From Streptomyces sp. TBY4 (GTDB taxonomy: Bacteria; Actinomycetota; Actinomycetes; Streptomycetales; Streptomycetaceae), in NCBI RefSeq assembly GCF_024213195.1, contig NZ_JANAVF010000007.1, positions 292,044 to 356,043 of the forward strand: DNA of 64,000 bases. The letters run 5' to 3'. Below the pieces are notes generated by a model. That model saw only the letters and a program-made list of their open reading frames with translations. It searched no databases and had not been told where the DNA came from. Both the position numbers and the translations under genes were made by a program. Numbering within the stretch: the first letter of the stretch is position 1; each line of letters begins with the position of its first letter. Below, piece by piece: positions 62,995 through 64,000 of this stretch.

Positions 62995-64000
62995 ATGACC
63001 GCACTCGGCGACCTGATCGAGATCGACGACCGGACCGTCCTGGTCCTCGGTCAGGGCCTGGACCTGGGCCGCGGACAGCCGGACGTCGCCAACGCGCTGG
63101 TGCACCGGGCCGGCGACACCCTGGTGCTCGTGGACACCGGGGTCACGGAGGTCTTCCGCGCGGCCCTGCGGGAAGCGTCCGCCCGGGTCGGGCCGTGGTC
63201 GCGGGCGCTGGTGCTCACCACCCACGGCCACCTGGACCACGTCGGCAACAACGACCTGGCCGACGCACTGGGCGTACCGGCGGAGCACTGGGTCCCCGCC
63301 CCCGACCTCGACCAGATGCGGGACCCGGTGGGGTACTGGATACGGGCCTTCGAGCGGGTGGCCGGACCGGCGGAGCTGTCCGACCCCGCGGGGACGGCGG
63401 CCCGGGTGGTCTCGCTCTTCCGGCCCATGCGGCCCTTCGGCAGGACGACCCGGACCTACGAGGAACGGCCGCTGGAGCGGATCAGGACCGGCCCGCTCCG
63501 GTCCACCGGCTGGACCTTCGCCGACGGCGCGGTCCGCGTGCTGCGCAGCCAGGGGCACTGCGCCGGGCACGTGATCGTGCACCTGCGGGACCCCGGCGTC
63601 CTCCACCTGTCCGACGAGGGCAACGGGCCCTGCGGTGCGATGGCGGACGCCGACCAGCTCAAGATCCAGACGGTCCTGGGCTCCGCCGCGCTCCTCTTCG
63701 AGGCGGGGGAGGCCGCGCTCCTCACCGACGGGCACACCTTCGCGGTGCGCCCCGCCGCCGAGGCGGTGTCCCACCTGGACCGGCTGCTGGACCAGGCCAT
63801 CGCCCTCCAGGAGGCCTCGCTGGGCCTGGTCGGGCAGGGCGGGCCGGTCGCCCCGGGCGGGTTCGCCGCCGGGTACGGGCGCGCCATGGCCGACCTGGGC
63901 GTCGGCGGGGCCAACCCGAATGCGCTGTTCACCGCCATGTCGGCGGTCAACCAGCTCCGCGAGCTGGGTCTGCGCCCGGAGTCCGGAGCCGCCGACGCAC
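62995..64000 (+). CDS. Metallo-beta-lactamase-fold hydrolase, partial
   Basis: ATG at 62995 with GGGAGG upstream, open to the end of the window (335 codons, no stop). MBL zinc ligands: THGHLDHVGN (HxHxDH), the GHCAGH His and Asp in LSDEGNG. The extended C-terminal helices (after about residue 240) are unlike short beta-lactamases. Substrate unknown. The 3' end lies outside the window. Confidence 0.85.
   Translation, partial: MTALGDLIEIDDRTVLVLGQGLDLGRGQPDVANALVHRAGDTLVLVDTGVTEVFRAALREASARVGPWSRALVLTTHGHLDHVGNNDLADALGVPAEHWVPAPDLDQMRDPVGYWIRAFERVAGPAELSDPAGTAARVVSLFRPMRPFGRTTRTYEERPLERIRTGPLRSTGWTFADGAVRVLRSQGHCAGHVIVHLRDPGVLHLSDEGNGPCGAMADADQLKIQTVLGSAALLFEAGEAALLTDGHTFAVRPAAEAVSHLDRLLDQAIALQEASLGLVGQGGPVAPGGFAAGYGRAMADLGVGGANPNALFTAMSAVNQLRELGLRPESGAADA

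Overview
The window is high-GC DNA with many GTG and TTG starts and the gene order of a Streptomyces core chromosome. The order is hom-thrC-thrB-rho-rpmE-prfA-prmC, then the atp operon, nucS, filP-scy and mce-thiolase-meaB. From memory this is the order of Streptomyces coelicolor SCO5354 to about SCO5413, so this is almost certainly a Streptomyces or a very close relative. The species cannot be named from the sequence alone. I see no rRNA, tRNA, CRISPR array, prophage or biosynthetic gene cluster.

Layout. 1-3.8 kb: threonine branch of aspartate-family synthesis. 4.2-11.6 kb: rho, an LCP cell-wall ligase, rpmE under an exact sigma-R promoter motif, prfA with its methylase prmC, a Sua5/YrdC enzyme and a phosphatase-like protein whose nucleophile position is Ser. 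11.8-14.5 kb: an unusual serine hydroxymethyltransferase and a WecA/Rfe-type phosphosugar transferase. 14.7-22.5 kb: the complete ATP synthase operon atpIBEFHAGDC behind a Rex-like operator. 22.7-36.5 kb, mostly single genes: DUF2550 protein, secreted chitinase with DasR-like sites, a two-component pair, PduO-type cobalamin adenosyltransferase, 3-hydroxyacyl-CoA dehydrogenase, STAS protein, a large membrane-anchored ATPase, NucS and a flavin-dependent oxidoreductase. 36.5-40.5 kb: two tandem ABC-2 ATPase/permease pairs. 40.6-46.4 kb: the polar-growth coiled-coil proteins FilP and Scy. 46.9-49.8 kb: methylmalonyl-CoA epimerase, thiolase, MeaB and the 24-residue ribosomal protein bL37. 49.9-56.1 kb: PepSY protein, MarR regulator, three AIM24-family genes split by a tnpB insertion element, and small conserved genes. 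56.1-64 kb: a galactose-oxidase remnant, a Ser/Thr kinase, a GH6 lipoprotein, an ArsR/MFS divergent pair, a MarR regulator and a metallo-beta-lactamase-fold gene that runs off the right edge.

The most interesting observation is the 1.38-kb solo-tnpB (IS1341-type, RNA-guided nuclease) element at 51970-53352. It sits at what appears to have been a GTGA stop/start overlap between two AIM24 genes. Its right end supplies the stop codon of the upstream gene and its left end supplies a new ribosome-binding site for the downstream gene, so neither protein is changed. Other points worth a second look are the Ser-for-Cys phosphatase, the SHMT with two altered active-site residues, the long Scy, the P-loop Arg in the large ATPase, and the Rex, sigma-R and DasR control sites.
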